Source: Pseudomonas frederiksbergensis (GTDB lineage: Bacteria; Pseudomonadota; Gammaproteobacteria; Pseudomonadales; Pseudomonadaceae). From it: a stretch of 33,028 bases of DNA. Location of the stretch: positions 1-33,028 of the forward strand of contig NZ_JAAUOE010000046.1 in assembly GCF_017114915.1 (NCBI RefSeq), written 5' to 3'. Numbering within the stretch: position 1 is the first letter of the stretch; each line of letters opens with the position of its first letter. A program made the position numbers and the translations under genes. Below the pieces are notes generated by a model. The model had not been told where the DNA came from, did no database searches, and saw only the letters and a list, made by a program, of their open reading frames with translations. This document shows positions 7,905 through 15,693 of the stretch, in pieces.

Positions 7905-9317
7905 ATGACCGAGATCAGCGATACCCAGCAGCGAAGTCCACTGATCGAGACACGTTCTATCGACTATATTCCCGAGGCCGAGCGCCATGGCAGCCTCTAC
8001 AGCCAGTTCACCCTGTGGCTCGGCGCCAACCTGCAGATCACGGCGATTGTGACCGGCGCGCTGGCCGTGGTGCTGGGCGGCGATGTGTTCTGGTCACTCA
8101 TCGGTTTGCTGATCGGTCAGGTGCTCGGCGGGGCAGTGGTGGCCCTGCATGCTGCACAAGGACCCAGGCTCGGGTTGCCGCAGATGATCTCCAGTCGCGT
8201 GCAGTTCGGTGTCTATGGGGCGGCGATCCCGATTGTGCTGGTGTGCCTGATTTACCTCGGCTTCAGCGCCACCGGCGCGGTACTGTCGGGGCAGGCCATT
8301 GCCCAGTTGGTCCATGTCAGCGACAGCGCCGGCATCCTGATTTTTGCGGCCTGTATCGCGTTTCTGACGATCTTCGGCTATCGGGTCATCCACCTGGTCG
8401 GCAGGGTAGCCAGCGTGCTGGGCATCATCGCCTTCGTCTATCTGTTTACCCGGTTGATGACGCTCAACGACATCGGTCTGTTGCTGGAAAATCGTCATTT
8501 CGGCTGGAGTACTTTCCTGCTGGCGGTGTCCCTTTCCGCGTCCTGGCAGATCGCGTTCGGCCCTTATGTGGCCGACTACTCGCGCTACCTGCCGAGCAAG
8601 ACCTCGTCCTGGAAGACATTCACCGCGGTAGGCCTGGGGACGGTGCTGGGCGCCCAGGCGTCAATGGTGCTGGGGGTGTTCGCCGCTGCACTGGCGGGCC
8701 CGGGTTTTCGCGGGCATGAAGTCGCCACCATCGTCGGGCTGGGCAGTACCGGCGTGATGGCCTCCCTGCTGTATTTGAGCGTGGTGTTCGGCAAGGTCAC
8801 GGTGTCGACCCTCAACGCCTATGGCAGCTTCATGTGCGTGGCCACCATTATCAGTGGCTTTCGTCGTGGCTTCGCGATATCCGCCGGCAAACGCATGCTG
8901 TTCGTGCTGGCGATTGTCGGGGCGTCCACCACGCTCGCGCTGCTGGGGCAGTACTCGTTCCTGAGCACGTTCAAGTACTTCATCCTTTTTCTGCTGACCT
9001 TCTTCACGCCGTGGAGCGCGATCAACCTGGTGGATTACTACTTCATCAACAAGGAGCGTTATGACATCCCGGCATTGTCCGACCCGGCGGGGCGTTATGG
9101 CCGCTGGAATGTGTTGGGGATCAGCGTGTATGTGCTCGGTGTGCTGGTTCAGCTGCCTTTTGTCGACACTCACTTTTACTCCGGACCGATGGTCGCGCAG
9201 CTCGGCGGTGTCGATATTTCCTGGATAGTCGGGCTGGTGGTGCCCGGCATGCTCTATTACGGGCTGGCCAGGACATCAGGGCTTGCCGTGTCGGTCGAGC
9301 GAGGTTCGCAGGCTTGA
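7905..9317 (+). CDS. NCS1-family permease (purine/cytosine permease-like)
   Basis: A 470-residue inner-membrane transporter with about 12 hydrophobic segments. The N-terminus IDYIPEAERHGSLYSQFTLW, followed by GANLQITAIVTGA, is characteristic of the NCS1 nucleobase:cation symporter family (CodB, HMP/purine/allantoin permeases). FGPYVADYSRYLP in the middle and the loop FTPWSAINLVDYYF near the C-terminus are also conserved in the family. The substrate is probably a nucleobase or related nitrogen heterocycle and cannot be refined from sequence. A ribosome site AGGAGAG precedes the ATG. The cysteine hydrolase gene upstream on the same strand may act on the imported compound. Confidence 0.9.
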   Translation: MTEISDTQQRSPLIETRSIDYIPEAERHGSLYSQFTLWLGANLQITAIVTGALAVVLGGDVFWSLIGLLIGQVLGGAVVALHAAQGPRLGLPQMISSRVQFGVYGAAIPIVLVCLIYLGFSATGAVLSGQAIAQLVHVSDSAGILIFAACIAFLTIFGYRVIHLVGRVASVLGIIAFVYLFTRLMTLNDIGLLLENRHFGWSTFLLAVSLSASWQIAFGPYVADYSRYLPSKTSSWKTFTAVGLGTVLGAQASMVLGVFAAALAGPGFRGHEVATIVGLGSTGVMASLLYLSVVFGKVTVSTLNAYGSFMCVATIISGFRRGFAISAGKRMLFVLAIVGASTTLALLGQYSFLSTFKYFILFLLTFFTPWSAINLVDYYFINKERYDIPALSDPAGRYGRWNVLGISVYVLGVLVQLPFVDTHFYSGPMVAQLGGVDISWIVGLVVPGMLYYGLARTSGLAVSVERGSQA

Positions 9318-9479
9318 ATGCCCGGTCATCAAAGGAAGGCAGGAGCAGGCGCGCGGCTAACTACCGGGGCCTCAAGCGTCTCCTATACTGATCCGCGTTG
9401 ACGGTTTAACAGACACTGAATGCCGCCGGAACCCGCGTTCCGGCGACTTCCCTACGACTCAACAGTAAGGAGAACGATC

Positions 9480-10133
9480 ATGGCAATCCGCATTGGCGAC
9501 GAAGCGCCGGACTTTACCGCCGAGAGCACCGAAGGCCCGCTGCATTTCCATGAATGGATCGGCGACAAGTGGGCGATCCTGTTTTCGCATCCCAAGGATT
9601 TCACCCCGGTGTGCACCACTGAACTCGGCTATATGGCAGGGCTCAAGCCGGAGTTCGATAAGCGCAACACCAAAATCGTCGGGCTCAGTGTCGACCCTGT
9701 CAGTAACCATCAGACCTGGGCCAAGGACATCGAAGAGACCCAGGGCCATGCGGTCAACTATCCCATGATCGGTGACGAGAACCTGGTGGTGGCCAAGCTC
9801 TACGACATGATTCATCCGAATGCCAGTGGCGGCGCACGGACTGCCGTGGACAATGCCACGGTGCGTTCAGTGTTCATTATTGGCCCGGACAAAAAGGTCA
9901 AGGCGATGCTGATCTACCCGATGAGCGCCGGGCGCAACTTCGATGAAGTGCTGCGCCTGCTCGATTCGCTGCAGTTGAACGCCAAGCACACCGTCGCCAC
10001 GCCGGTGAACTGGCGTCCGGGCGAAGACGTCATCATTCCCACTTCAGTCTCCGATGAGGACGCCAGGAAGAAGTACCCGGACGGGTTCAAAACGCTGAAA
10101 CCTTATTTGCGCACGGTGGCGCAACCGAAATAA
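9480..10133 (+). CDS. 1-Cys peroxiredoxin (Prx6 family)
   Basis: A 217-residue thiol peroxidase that reduces hydrogen peroxide and organic hydroperoxides. The active site PxxxTxxC is present as HPKDFTPVCTTE with peroxidatic Cys45. The long C-terminal extension from about residue 160 (PVNWRPGEDVIIP and TLKPYLRTV) marks the Prx6 subfamily, and no second resolving cysteine is seen. The start at 9480 follows a strong TAAGGAG ribosome site; the frame upstream from 9420 is not used. The gene seems monocistronic and converges on the CAP-domain gene. Confidence 0.93.
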   Translation: MAIRIGDEAPDFTAESTEGPLHFHEWIGDKWAILFSHPKDFTPVCTTELGYMAGLKPEFDKRNTKIVGLSVDPVSNHQTWAKDIEETQGHAVNYPMIGDENLVVAKLYDMIHPNASGGARTAVDNATVRSVFIIGPDKKVKAMLIYPMSAGRNFDEVLRLLDSLQLNAKHTVATPVNWRPGEDVIIPTSVSDEDARKKYPDGFKTLKPYLRTVAQPK

Positions 10134-10148
10134 GGCGCAGAACCTGAC

Positions 10149-11009
10149 TCAAGGCGCGCCGAACAGCATCGTCCAGTAAACCCCCTTGTCGCTGCGCGAG
10201 TCTGCGGCATAGGCCGCGCCGACCTGGGTAAACATCGGGTTCATCAGGTTGGCGCAATGCCCGGGGCTGGCCAGCCAGCCGGCCATCGCCTGGCTGGGGG
10301 AGCCTTGCCCGGCGGCGATGTTCTCGCCGATCTGCCGGCCGCGGTAACCGGCGGCTCTGGCCCTGTCCGCCGGCCTATCACCGTCGGGGTCCTGGTGGGC
10401 GAAGTAGTTGCCATAGGCCATTGCCTTGCTGTGGCCTTGCGCGGCGGCGCCCAGAGCGGCATTCCAGGTTAATGGCCGTGCAGCGGGGAAGCGTTGGCGC
10501 CCACACATACGTGGCTTGGCCCGTGCCGCGTTGACCTGTGCCAGCAACGTCTTGCTCGCGGCGCGCGAATCGCCGATACGCCCATCGAGTACCGGTTGCG
10601 CCAGCACCACTCGCCATTCGCTGCGGGAGCGAGTAACGCCGATGTCGGCGTATTGGCTATCGAGCAGCGCCCCACAGTAGTCGCTCTGAAGCATGTCGAA
10701 TGCCTCATCGGCATCTTGCGCGCCGACCAGACGAATGGTGCGCACCGTCACTGCTTGATAGCCGTTAGCTTTCAACCCGTCCCGCAAGCCACCGCCATAG
10801 CTGATCGGCAAGGCCAGGTCCGATTTCAGCGACAGCGGCCGCAGCGGCTTGACCATGCGCCCCGCGCAGCGATCGGGATCGGCACGATAGTCGTTGATGA
10901 CTGCCACCAGTTGCCGTTCCCCACTGGCATGGGCGGGGTTGGCGAGCAGCGCAAATAAAGGCATCAGGCACAGCGAAATAAAGCGGCGGCAGCGGACAGG
11001 TGGGCGCAT
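10149..11009 (-). CDS. Secreted CAP (SCP/PR1)-domain protein with a degenerate second CAP half
   Basis: A 286-residue exported protein with a signal peptide (basic start, hydrophobic core about 10-25, cleavage probable after NPAHA). The C-terminal half (about 153-286) is a YkwD-type CAP domain with GNYFAHQDPDG (His205), IGENIAAGQ (Glu229) and SPGHCANLMNP. The N-terminal half (about 33-138) repeats the pattern in degenerate form. LVAVINDYRADPDRC parallels LLAQVNAARAKPRMC, and YCGALLDSQYADIGV parallels HCANLMNPMFTQVGA, with cysteines at matching places (48/112 and 169/252) that could form disulfides. The N-terminal half lacks the His/Glu core. CAP proteins act outside the cytoplasm; their role in bacteria is poorly known. 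The start at 11009 is chosen because it gives a proper signal peptide. Confidence 0.85.
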   Translation of the reverse strand: MRPPVRCRRFISLCLMPLFALLANPAHASGERQLVAVINDYRADPDRCAGRMVKPLRPLSLKSDLALPISYGGGLRDGLKANGYQAVTVRTIRLVGAQDADEAFDMLQSDYCGALLDSQYADIGVTRSRSEWRVVLAQPVLDGRIGDSRAASKTLLAQVNAARAKPRMCGRQRFPAARPLTWNAALGAAAQGHSKAMAYGNYFAHQDPDGDRPADRARAAGYRGRQIGENIAAGQGSPSQAMAGWLASPGHCANLMNPMFTQVGAAYAADSRSDKGVYWTMLFGAP

Positions 11010-11258
11010 GAACGGACAGCTCTGATGAGTTGACGACGATAAGGGTGGGATGCAGACGAGTAATGACCGCAGGAGCACGTCGCTGGGCGAGGGTCTTTTA
11101 CGGCACGGCTAAGACTGCGGGTCTCAAAACTGGTTCACGAGGGGAACAGACAAATTTGCCGGCGACGCCGAGGGTGCTGATTCAGGCGGGTCACGAGCCA
11201 GGGACATCAGACGCTCGCACTGGTAACGTACTGACATCATTCGATGTGGTACAGGGAC

Positions 11259-11645
11259 ATGACTAACACCAAGGGCAACAGGGATTGGGTCAAGCACTCG
11301 GCGCAGCCGTTGAAGATGGAGCGCATCGAAGCGTTTTTTGGCGGCCATGGCTTTACGCCGCATCGCCACGATACTTACGCGATCGGACGTACGCTGTCAG
11401 GTGTTCAAAGTTTCCAGTCCCGCAAATCCCAGCGCCACGGCCTGCCCGGCAAAACCATCGTCTTGCACCCGGACGAGGTGCATGACGGTGAAGCCGGTAC
11501 CGAAGCGGGTTTTCATTACCGGATGATCTACATCGAACCTGCCTTGATTCAGCAGGTGCTGGGCGGCAAACCCTTGCCCTTTATCGAGGGTGGGCTATCG
11601 AGCGACCCTCGGCTTTGTGCCGCTACCCGATATCTTGTCCAGTGA
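11259..11645 (+). pseudogene. AraC-family regulator truncated to its N-terminal sensor domain
   Basis: A 128-codon frame with the AraC-type cupin ligand-binding domain: GFTPHRHDTYAIGRTLSGVQSF, then LPGKTIVLHPDEVHDG and GFHYRMIYIEPALIQQV. Family members continue for another 150 or so residues into two helix-turn-helix motifs. Here the frame stops after ATRYLVQ at 11645, and no HTH-coding sequence follows in any frame before the cupin gene starts at 11657. The C-terminal half appears to have been lost by deletion. If translated, the fragment could not bind DNA. Its stop codon lies inside the ribosome site of the next gene, so its translation could still influence that gene. Confidence 0.75.
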
Positions 11646-11656
11646 GGGCGACTCAA

Positions 11657-12031
11657 ATGAATTCCCAAGTCTGCAGCGCGATTAACTTTGCCGAAAAATA
11701 TGCCTTGTTCAGCGAGCAATGGGCACCCAAGGTCATTGCCGAGATGAACGACTATCAATTCAAGGTGGTGAAAATCGAAGGCGACTTTGTCTGGCACTCC
11801 CACGCCGATACCGATGAAGCGTTCATCGTCATCGAAGGCGAGCTTCGCATTGATCTTCGAGAGGGGGCCGTCGTGGTTGGACAGGGGGAAATGTACGTCG
11901 TCCCCAAGGGCGTCGAACACAAGCCTTACGCTGAGCGAGAGGTGAAGCTATTACTGATCGAGCCGCGTGGTGTGCTCAATACCGGTGATCAGGACGGAGA
12001 AAGAACCGCGAAGAATGACGTTTGGATTTAA
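11657..12031 (+). CDS. Small cupin-domain protein
   Basis: A 124-residue single-domain cupin. Motif 1 is visible as WHSHADTDEAFIVIEGE, with metal-ligand candidates His, His and Glu. Motif 2 is visible as VPKGVEHKPYA with the last His. The start at 11657 is set by a GAGGG site at 11644-11648 that overlaps the stop of the truncated AraC gene. Proteins of this type are small cytosolic metal-binding barrels, often mannose-6-phosphate isomerase-like in annotation but mostly without a known reaction. Nothing in the neighbourhood defines a substrate. Confidence 0.82.
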   Translation: MNSQVCSAINFAEKYALFSEQWAPKVIAEMNDYQFKVVKIEGDFVWHSHADTDEAFIVIEGELRIDLREGAVVVGQGEMYVVPKGVEHKPYAEREVKLLLIEPRGVLNTGDQDGERTAKNDVWI

Positions 12032-12202
12032 ACGTTTCGGTTGTTTCTGTCGGCCTTTTCGTTGAAACCGTTCGATGGAGGATGGCGAAATGCCTCTCGT
12101 CGGGAGATAAAGCAGCTATCCCACGCTTTTCAGCTATCCTTGCGGCATCTGGATGATGCTTATAACGCGCTGGCACACGGTATGCGGGGAAGGGAACGTT
12201 AA

Positions 12203-13024
12203 ATGGAACAAATGCATTGTGTGCAGGTTATCGCTGTGACCGGCGGTAAGGGGGGCGTGGGCAAGACGACGGTGGCGGTCAACCTTTCGTTGGCGTTGGC
12301 GAAAATGGGGCGACGCGTCGTATTACTGGATGCCGATCTTGGCCTGGCGAATATCGATATTCTCCTGGGGCTGACCCCGCGCTACACCCTGGCCGATGTC
12401 ATCGAAGGGCGTTGCGAGCTGTCCGAGGCACTGATGCCTGGGCCTGGAGGCATTCGTGTCGCCCCGGCCTCTTCTGGCATGCAGAACATGACGCATCTGG
12501 AGCCTGCGCAATATCGAGCGCTGATCCAGGCCTTTAGCGATATTGGCGACAAAACGGATGTACTGATCATCGATACGGCCGCCGGTATCGGGGGTTCCGT
12601 GATCAATTTCATCCGCGCAGCGCAGGAAGTAATGGTGGTGGTGTGCGATGAGCCCACCTCGATCAGCGGCGCCTACGGGCTGATCAAATTGCTCAACCTG
12701 AACTACGGTCTGCACCGTTTTCGCGTACTGGCCAACATGACAAACAGTCCGGCGGAAGGCCGCAATCTGTTTGCCAAGCTGGAAAAGATTACCGATATGT
12801 TCCTGGATGTCTCCTTGCAATACACCGGCGCGGTGCCGAATGACGAATGTGCGCACAAAGCCGTGCAGAAGGGGCGTGCAGTATTTGAAGCCTTTCCCCG
12901 CTCTAAATGCGCTCAAGCCTTCCAGGCCCTTGCTCACAACGTCGATACCTGGCCATTACCGACTCATCCGAGAGGGCATGTGGAATTCTTCGTTGAGCAG
13001 CTCGTGCACAATTCCGGCAGATAA
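12203..13024 (+). CDS. MinD/FleN-type P-loop ATPase, solitary FleN paralogue
   Basis: A 273-residue deviant-Walker ATPase. The N-terminal motif GGKGGVGKTT carries signature Lys16 and P-loop Lys21. LLDADLGLANIDILLGL (from 41) is the second loop, and VLIIDTAAGIG is Walker B. The sequence is strikingly similar to Pseudomonas FleN, the regulator of flagellar number that binds FleQ: the N-terminal VQVIAVTGGKGGVGKTTVAV, TLADVIEGRCELSEAL, VDTWPLPTHPRGHVEFFVE and QKGRAVFEAFPRSKC all match in order. Typical fleN lies between flhF and fliA; none of these genes is present here, so this appears to be a second, displaced copy. The ATG at 12203 is preceded by AAGGGAA. A partner or target is not visible. 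Confidence 0.88.
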   Translation: MEQMHCVQVIAVTGGKGGVGKTTVAVNLSLALAKMGRRVVLLDADLGLANIDILLGLTPRYTLADVIEGRCELSEALMPGPGGIRVAPASSGMQNMTHLEPAQYRALIQAFSDIGDKTDVLIIDTAAGIGGSVINFIRAAQEVMVVVCDEPTSISGAYGLIKLLNLNYGLHRFRVLANMTNSPAEGRNLFAKLEKITDMFLDVSLQYTGAVPNDECAHKAVQKGRAVFEAFPRSKCAQAFQALAHNVDTWPLPTHPRGHVEFFVEQLVHNSGR

Positions 13025-13039
13025 GCCTGGTGGGGGCAG

Positions 13040-13084
13040 CAGGTGATGCGAACCTTAGCGCTTTTGCATCCTGTGGTTCTTTTT
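13040..13084 (+). terminator. Probable terminator of the FleN-like gene
   Basis: An imperfect inverted repeat (caggtgatgc / gcatcctg) begins 16 bases after the stop codon and is followed by a T-rich stretch, ggttcttttt. The loop is long, so strength is uncertain. Confidence 0.4.
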
Positions 13085-13210
13085 CCTGGATTAAATCGGT
13101 CTTAAAAGCCCGGCCAGGCCTTCGAACTTTTTGCTATTCTGAAGGTGTAGGTGAAGACGCAGACTGATGCGCAAATGGATAACAAGGAAACGTAGGGCGC
13201 GTTCCAAAGG

Positions 13211-13370
13211 GTACACGGTTAGAATGATCTCCCGATGAGATCCAGCCCTTATGCCGTGTGAAGCAGAACAGTACGAAATTGTTCTGTCAGAAGCCTGATA
13301 AACCTTGCAAGCCAGAGACCAGCACTGGCCACCTACTCGATTTTCAAAGCCCGCCTTGTGCGGGCTTTTT
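13211..13370 (+). ncRNA. Candidate small RNA ending in a strong terminator
   Basis: No reading frame fills this interval, but it contains successive inverted repeats: acacgg (13213-13218) with ccgtgt (13254-13259), gatctc with gagatc inside that arm, cagaac (13264-13269) with gttctg (13281-13286), and then a strong Rho-independent terminator at 13346-13370. The upstream protein gene has its own putative terminator near 13040-13084, which makes a separate transcript plausible. The 5' end is unknown, and the sequence was not recognised as a named Pseudomonas RNA. The boundaries are only a guess from the structure. Confidence 0.4.
13346..13370 (+). terminator. Rho-independent terminator
   Basis: A perfect 9-base stem (aaagcccgc / gcgggcttt) with a five-base loop ends in five T residues on the plus strand. 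The minus strand has only three T's after the stem, so it would be a weak terminator for the adenosine-specific-kinase gene that ends at 13389. Confidence 0.85.
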
Positions 13371-13388
13371 CGTGTCCGTCGGTTCAAT

Positions 13389-13874
13389 TCACTGCTTGTA
13401 GCCGATCTGGCGCAACAGATTCTTGCGCCACAAGATAGCTTCATCATCTTCAATGTCTTTGGCACAGAAACCATCCACCACGCCGAGGATCGCTCGCCCC
13501 TGTTGCGTCTCAGCGACAATCACTTCGGTTGGATTGGCGGTAGCGCAGAAAATACGGCACACCTCTGGCACCATTTTGACGGTGTTCAACACGTTCAGCG
13601 GATAGAAACCGTCGCCCAGGAAAATAATGAAGCTATGGCCGGCGCCAATGGCCAGTGCATTTTTTTGCGCAAGTTCGATCATGGCGGTATTAGTACCGGA
13701 CCATCGCACCAGGCAGTTGCCAGAGGCTTCACAAAAGGCCACGCCAAACTGGATACCCGGCACGGTATTGACCAACGCTTCGTGGATGTCCTCGACGGAC
13801 TTGATGAAGTGCGTCTGACCCAAAATGAAGTTCGTCGCCTCCGGCTTATCGATTTTCAGCGTGATGAGTTGCAT
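13389..13874 (-). CDS. Adenosine-specific kinase family protein (PF04008-like)
   Basis: A 161-residue protein resembling the adenosine-specific kinase family. LGQTHFIKSVEDIHEALV lies near the N-terminus. The glycine-rich motif IGAGHSFIIFLGDGFYP (76-92) carries the conserved His80, followed by VPEVCRIFCATANPTEVIV and RAILGVVDG. For this family an archaeal member is reported to bind adenosine and AMP and to carry a modified, possibly phosphorylated, histidine; the physiological reaction is not settled. The gene begins 29 bases inside the 3' end of the SLATT gene, in a different frame, so the two are almost certainly co-translated. This placement suggests a nucleotide-sensing or nucleotide-modifying partner for the membrane protein (inference). 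Confidence 0.85.
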   Translation of the reverse strand: MQLITLKIDKPEATNFILGQTHFIKSVEDIHEALVNTVPGIQFGVAFCEASGNCLVRWSGTNTAMIELAQKNALAIGAGHSFIIFLGDGFYPLNVLNTVKMVPEVCRIFCATANPTEVIVAETQQGRAILGVVDGFCAKDIEDDEAILWRKNLLRQIGYKQ

Positions 13875-14415
13875 CTCGAACGCCTCCTCTCATGAAGTCT
13901 GCGATCTTTATTCGAGCCGGGATCATGTCTTGCTCAGTGGCTGGTGTCTCGGAGTAGACGCGAACTTCCCCCAGTCTCCTGATCGTTGACTTGGGCAAGG
14001 TCGGGGCATCCAGAAGAATCGAGTCAATGCGCTTGCGGATGTCCAAAATGATTGGGCCCAGGATGGCTTCGTCTTTGCCACTGGCGATTTCGTCCTGGAT
14101 CTCACGGGAGATCGCGCCGAGTTTCTCGGCAGTGTCTTTGTGCCCGGCAGCCCGGGTATCAAAGTTCAGGAAGGTCTGAACCGAACTCAACACCAGGGTC
14201 AGCAGTGACAGGATGCCAGCCGCATATTGGAGCCATACGGGCGAGGCATCACTGATTGAGCCAAAAACACCGGCGCTGACAACCGCCGACAGCACCACAC
14301 AGGGAATGCCCAGTTTCCAGCTGAATTTCTCGAAATCCCGGGCACTGATTTCATGTTCAATCTGCAACCGTACGATCATGCGATTCCATTTGGTCAGTAG
14401 CTCGAGCCGGCTCAT
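13846..14415 (-). CDS. SLATT-like two-TM protein, putative membrane effector
   Basis: A 189-residue protein with a helical N-terminal segment, two adjacent membrane helices (about 35-54 and 61-84) and a charged helical tail. The arrangement and key residues match the SLATT superfamily, predicted pore-forming effectors of nucleotide-centred conflict systems (SMODS/SLOG-associated 2TM effectors). These include KLGIP before TM1, SSVQTFLNF at the end of TM2, then RAAGHKDTAEKLGAISREI. It is the first gene of a two-gene operon whose second gene, for an adenosine/AMP-binding family protein, starts within its last codons. No SMODS or SLOG gene is nearby, so the adenosine-specific-kinase protein may take their place. 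It reads from 14415, where an ATG gives the expected family length. Confidence 0.75.
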   Translation of the reverse strand: MSRLELLTKWNRMIVRLQIEHEISARDFEKFSWKLGIPCVVLSAVVSAGVFGSISDASPVWLQYAAGILSLLTLVLSSVQTFLNFDTRAAGHKDTAEKLGAISREIQDEIASGKDEAILGPIILDIRKRIDSILLDAPTLPKSTIRRLGEVRVYSETPATEQDMIPARIKIADFMRGGVRDATHHAENR

Positions 14416-14606
14416 GGTTGCAGTCCTTGGCAGGGGGATTCAGGTTGAATATTAGCTCCTATTTGGCCACCGGCCAGGATTCAGGGGCTGGGCAGTGAGC
14501 GTCGCCAACCCGGTATTCCGCCCAGGAATGCGCCCATAAAAATCATCGATTTTATTTATCGCGCTGGAACTCGTAGGGTGGCTGCTCAAGCATATGGAGA
14601 TCACCC

Positions 14607-15239
14607 GTGAATAATTCCCGCCTGCGTCTGTACGTCGACTCCCAATTTACTAGCCCCTATGCCATGTCGGCCTTCGTGGTCCTTCGCGAAAAGGGCATCG
14701 AATTCGATATCTGCCCGCTCAACCTCGAAACGTCCGAGAACCAGGCCGCTGACTATGCCAGCCTCTCCCTGACCCAGCGCGTACCGACCCTCGTGCAGGG
14801 CGACTTCGCCTTGTCTGAATCCTCGGCGATCACGGAATACCTGGAAGACGTTTTCCCCCAGACGCCGGTTTACCCGCAAGACCCGAAGCAGCGGGCGAAG
14901 GCTCGACAAGTCCAGGCATGGCTGCGCAGTGACCTGCTGCCCATTCGGCAGGAGCGATCCACGTTGGTGGTGTTTTATGGCCTCAAAGCACAGCCCCTGT
15001 CGCCGACGGCCGAGTCGGCCACGCGCAAGCTGTTCAGTGCCGCACAAGCGCTGCTGGCTGACAGCCCCGAGCACCTGTTCGGCCAATGGTCAATCGCCGA
15101 CGTCGATCTGGCCTTGATGCTCAACCGGCTGATACTCAATGGTGACTCCGTGCCACCCGCGCTGGTGGAATACGCGCAGCGTCAATGGCAGCGACCTGCC
15201 GTTCAAGAGTGGGTCAAACTGCAACGCCCTGCGTTGTAA
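14607..15239 (+). CDS. yfcF: Glutathione S-transferase, YfcF type
   Basis: A 210-residue protein with an N-terminal thioredoxin-like GST domain and a C-terminal helical domain. It follows E. coli YfcF closely in order: SPYAMSAFVVLREKGI, RVPTLVQGDFALSESSAI (the glutathione gamma-glutamyl site), ITEYLEDVFP, RARQVQAWLRSDLLPIRQER, LFGQWSIADVDLALMLNRL and YAQRQWQRPAVQ. YfcF has glutathione transferase and peroxidase activity in vitro. The start is a GTG at 14607, with GGAG 7 bases upstream. The gene stands between the SLATT operon, which reads away, and the DUF1801 gene. Confidence 0.88.
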   Translation: MNNSRLRLYVDSQFTSPYAMSAFVVLREKGIEFDICPLNLETSENQAADYASLSLTQRVPTLVQGDFALSESSAITEYLEDVFPQTPVYPQDPKQRAKARQVQAWLRSDLLPIRQERSTLVVFYGLKAQPLSPTAESATRKLFSAAQALLADSPEHLFGQWSIADVDLALMLNRLILNGDSVPPALVEYAQRQWQRPAVQEWVKLQRPAL

Positions 15240-15285
15240 TCCTGTCAGCGAGACGGCAATCATCATGAAGAGGGAGATAGCCATC

Positions 15286-15687
15286 ATGAAGAAAGAGACG
15301 GTTGGCTCAAAGGACGCAGAGGAGGGAGGCTCTGCCTCCCAGCGGATAGACGCGAAAATCAAGGCGTTGGGCGATTGGCGGGGCGAGACCCTCGCCCGGG
15401 TTCGAACGCTCATCAAACAGGCCGACCCTGAAGTGGTCGAGGCGTTGAAGTGGCGGGGCGTTCCGGTGTGGTCGCACGCCGGCATCCTCTGCACCGGTGA
15501 GACGTACAAAAACGCCGTGAAGATGACGTTCGCCAAGGGCGCCTCGCTGGAGGATCCTTCAGGGCTGTTCAACGCCAGCCTTGATGGCAACACCCGGCGC
15601 GCCATCGATATTCACGAGGGCGACCGGATTGATGAAACAGCCCTGAAGGCGCTCATTCGCGCCGCCGTGGCGCTCAACATGTCGTAG
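15286..15687 (+). CDS. DUF1801-domain protein
   Basis: A 133-residue cytosolic protein whose centre matches the DUF1801 fold: WRGETLARVRTLIKQADPEVVEALKW, then VPVWSHAGILCTGETYKNAVKMTFAKGA, and RRAIDIHEGDRIDETALKALIRAAV at the end. The fold is related to frataxin-like YdhG/Iron-sulphur-associated proteins, but no biochemical function is established. The start at 15286 is preferred because GGGAG lies 9 bases before it; an in-frame ATG at 15265 is possible. It converges closely on the LysR gene, the two stops being 6 bases apart. Confidence 0.82.
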   Translation: MKKETVGSKDAEEGGSASQRIDAKIKALGDWRGETLARVRTLIKQADPEVVEALKWRGVPVWSHAGILCTGETYKNAVKMTFAKGASLEDPSGLFNASLDGNTRRAIDIHEGDRIDETALKALIRAAVALNMS

Positions 15688-15693
15688 CGCTGT

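Noticed and set aside
7787..8719. Plus-strand 310-codon frame over the permease
   Set aside because: It is a frame-shadow of the NCS1 permease, rich in Arg and Gly with no family likeness, and it also starts inside the REPIN.
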